Assembly: GCA_003224835.1 (NCBI GenBank)
Contig: QHZX01000278.1
Coordinates: 1 to 6,670, forward strand
Reading direction: 5' to 3'
Length of the DNA stretch: 6,670 bases
From: Acidobacteriota bacterium
Lineage (GTDB): Bacteria; Acidobacteriota; Terriglobia; Terriglobales; Acidobacteriaceae
Of the stretch, positions 5,307 to 6,670 are shown piece after piece. Position 1 is the stretch's first letter. Each line of letters opens with the position of its first letter. The position numbers were made by a program, and so were the translations under genes. The notes under the pieces were generated by a model, which was not told where the DNA came from, did not search any database, and was given only the letters and a program-made list of their open reading frames with translations.

Positions 5307-6404
5307 TCAGAGGTCTTCACTGAGCGGGAGCGCTGGTTCAAATTCGGATGCTCCGTCGCCATTGCCTGAAGTCTTCAAGCTAATCGCGCTCTCGGCAGTT
5401 GAAGCTGCGGCCGCAGCGGCTGCGATCGTCTCTTCCTTCTTCTTGAGAAACTTGGCGGTATTCAAAAGAGTTCGGCCAAGTGAGGCGTTGTAGCTGGTCC
5501 AGGTGGATTCGTTTTCGGCTTCGCGTTCGAAATGGGCGCGCATGCTTTCCATCTTCGAATCGAGATCATCGAGATAATGCAGCATCAGGGCCTCAGGGAA
5601 CATGGGAAGTTTGGGCGATCCAAACTCATATTCGCCGTGATGACTGATGATGAGGTGCTCGAGCAATGTCTTCAACTCATCAGGAAAACCCTGGATCTGA
5701 GCAATCTTGGCTTGGAGCATTTCCAGTTCGATAATCATGTGACCGAGCAGCTGGCCACGGCTGGTGTAGGCAAACGACCGCTTATAGCTGAGCTCGTGGA
5801 TTTTGCCGATGTCATGCAGGAAAGCCCCAGCGATCAATAGGTCGCGATTCACTTGTGGATAATTCCGGGAAAGCAAATCGCAAGAGCGAAAAAGCGAAAC
5901 CACGTGATCCAATAGGCCGCCGATATAGGCGTGGTGCAAAGTCTTGGCCGCAGGCGCATTGCGATAGGCGACGGCGATCTCGGGATCTGCAATGAACGAC
6001 TGCAACAATGCTTTGAGGTGCGGGTCGCGAACTGAGCTAACGAAGTCTTCGAGCGTCCGCCAGAGATCGTCGACATTCTTTGTAGTCTTAGGAAGGTAAT
6101 CGGCGAAATCGACCTCGGAATCGCCTAACTTGCGAAGCTTGTGGATGGTGAGCTGGAAGCGATTCTTGTATTTGTTGAGCAAGCCCTTGATTTTGAGGAA
6201 ATCTTCCTGCTCGAAGGCGTCGATGGCATCTTCGACGTTGTCCCACATTTTGGCTTCGATTTGTCCGCAGCGGTCGGCAAGGGTAAGAGCAAGGTAAGGC
6301 TCGCCAGACTTCTTGGGCTTGACCTGCTTGGTGGTGACAACAAAGCTAGAGACGATAACTTTATTCTCGAAGCGGGCGCATTCGGAAAGAAAAAAATCTT
6401 TCAT
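5307..6404 (-). CDS. YhaM-like 3'-5' exoribonuclease (OB-fold plus HD domain)
   Basis: A 365-residue cytoplasmic protein with the two-domain plan of Bacillus YhaM/CBF1, a 3'-5' exonuclease acting on RNA and single-stranded DNA. Residues 14-92 are an OB-fold nucleic-acid-binding domain: KVIVSSFVVTTKQVKPKKSGEPYLALTLAD, then GQIEAKMWD and FLKIKGLLNKYKNRFQLTIHKL. The metal-binding HD domain follows with KTLHHAYIGGLLDHV (154-168), FLHDIGK (195-201), GH at 221-222, ISHHGEYEFGSP (253-264) and LHYLDDLDSKM (275-285). These supply the His/Asp ligands expected of the family. Length is near the family norm except for a tail after about residue 325: an Ala run and an acidic, Ser-rich end that looks disordered. 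The ATG at 6404 gives the usual MKDFF opening; it lacks a Shine-Dalgarno, and GTG (6425) or TTG (6431) are less likely alternatives. It lies 62 nt downstream of the isomerase gene and is probably cotranscribed with it. Confidence 0.9.
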   Translation of the reverse strand: MKDFFLSECARFENKVIVSSFVVTTKQVKPKKSGEPYLALTLADRCGQIEAKMWDNVEDAIDAFEQEDFLKIKGLLNKYKNRFQLTIHKLRKLGDSEVDFADYLPKTTKNVDDLWRTLEDFVSSVRDPHLKALLQSFIADPEIAVAYRNAPAAKTLHHAYIGGLLDHVVSLFRSCDLLSRNYPQVNRDLLIAGAFLHDIGKIHELSYKRSFAYTSRGQLLGHMIIELEMLQAKIAQIQGFPDELKTLLEHLIISHHGEYEFGSPKLPMFPEALMLHYLDDLDSKMESMRAHFEREAENESTWTSYNASLGRTLLNTAKFLKKKEETIAAAAAAASTAESAISLKTSGNGDGASEFEPALPLSEDL

Positions 6405-6466
6405 AGCTTGGAGGGAGAGCCCACGGACAATGGTTCCGGGCGAAGCCCCGTTGCCGCAAGCTTAAC

Positions 6467-6670
6467 CTAAAATACGCCCAATTTCTTCCTCTTTTTCAGC
6501 TCTTTGGCGGTGGATTCCTTGGCGGTGGCAGTCACGACGGGCTTGCTCTGCTTCGGACTTGCACCCGTGTCCACGTATCCCTGCTTGATATCGATAAATG
6601 CGTCTTCGCGAAGCTTCTTCAAATATTCTCGCAGCGCCGGCTGCAATCTCTGCATGTAGACCGCTTCCTG
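6467..6670 (-). CDS. C-terminal end of a SurA/PpiC-type peptidyl-prolyl isomerase (partial)
   Basis: The frame is open to the right edge and the last 67 residues are visible. The segment QRLQPALREYLKKLREDAFIDIKQGYVDTGASP resembles the closing helix and strand of SurA-like periplasmic isomerases (compare the E. coli SurA end, with its MQEQRASAYVKIL pattern) and the GYVDxGASP string I associate with acidobacterial peptidylprolyl isomerases. A Lys/Thr/Ala-rich tail ends in KKRKKLGVF before a TAG at 6467-6469. The N-terminal signal and the isomerase domain lie outside the window, so the identification rests on the tail alone. Likely role: folding of outer-membrane proteins in the periplasm. Confidence 0.6.
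   Translation of the reverse strand, partial: QEAVYMQRLQPALREYLKKLREDAFIDIKQGYVDTGASPKQSKPVVTATAKESTAKELKKRKKLGVF

Noticed and set aside
6438..6448. gggc-gaa-gccc mini hairpin between the isomerase and exonuclease genes as a terminator
   Set aside because: The 4-bp stem with no U run is too weak, and the two genes look cotranscribed.
1..6670. CRISPR array, tRNA, rRNA, transposase or defence system
   Set aside because: No regularly spaced repeats, cloverleaf-like sequences or relevant protein motifs were found on reading both strands.

Overview
The window looks like an ordinary chromosomal segment of a moderately GC-rich, free-living bacterium. The gene set, and the style of several proteins (a YhaM-type OB-fold/HD exonuclease, a glycine-zipper lipoprotein, a DUF6580-like membrane protein, a DUF457/YdjM-like membrane protein), remind me most of Acidobacteria (Terriglobia). 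That placement rests on remembered family resemblance, not on a search. Several genes start without a visible Shine-Dalgarno sequence and two probably use TTG, which fits the same guess.

Layout. Positions 1-819 hold most of ispE on the minus strand, running off the left edge. Positions 820-1018 are a divergent intergenic region. On the plus strand follow a diacylglycerol-kinase-family lipid/sphingosine kinase (1019-1975), a YdjM/DUF457-type membrane protein gene broken by a frameshifting internal deletion (2039-2987), a repeat-bearing intergenic region (2988-3234) and a DUF6580-like membrane protein (3235-3756). Everything after that is on the minus strand: a HAD-superfamily hydrolase (3774-4481), a secreted glycine-zipper lipoprotein (4531-5208), a YhaM-like 3'-5' exoribonuclease (5307-6404) and the C-terminus of a SurA/PpiC-type peptidyl-prolyl isomerase (6467-6670, running off the right edge).

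The genes do not form one obvious pathway. They are housekeeping and envelope functions: isoprenoid precursor synthesis, lipid phosphorylation, RNA turnover, outer-membrane protein folding and a lipoprotein. No CRISPR array, tRNA, rRNA, transposase, toxin-antitoxin pair or phage gene was seen.

The most notable items are repeats and decay rather than a new multi-gene system. (1) An 84-bp imperfect palindrome lies in frame inside ispE, in a part of the protein enlarged by about 60 residues compared with E. coli IspE; it resembles in principle the Rickettsia palindromic elements that insert into genes. (2) A 27-nt hairpin unit occurs as two inverted copies about 75 nt apart upstream of the DUF6580 gene. 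(3) The YdjM-like gene appears to have lost about 20 codons, including a conserved His/Asp segment, leaving its two halves in different frames.
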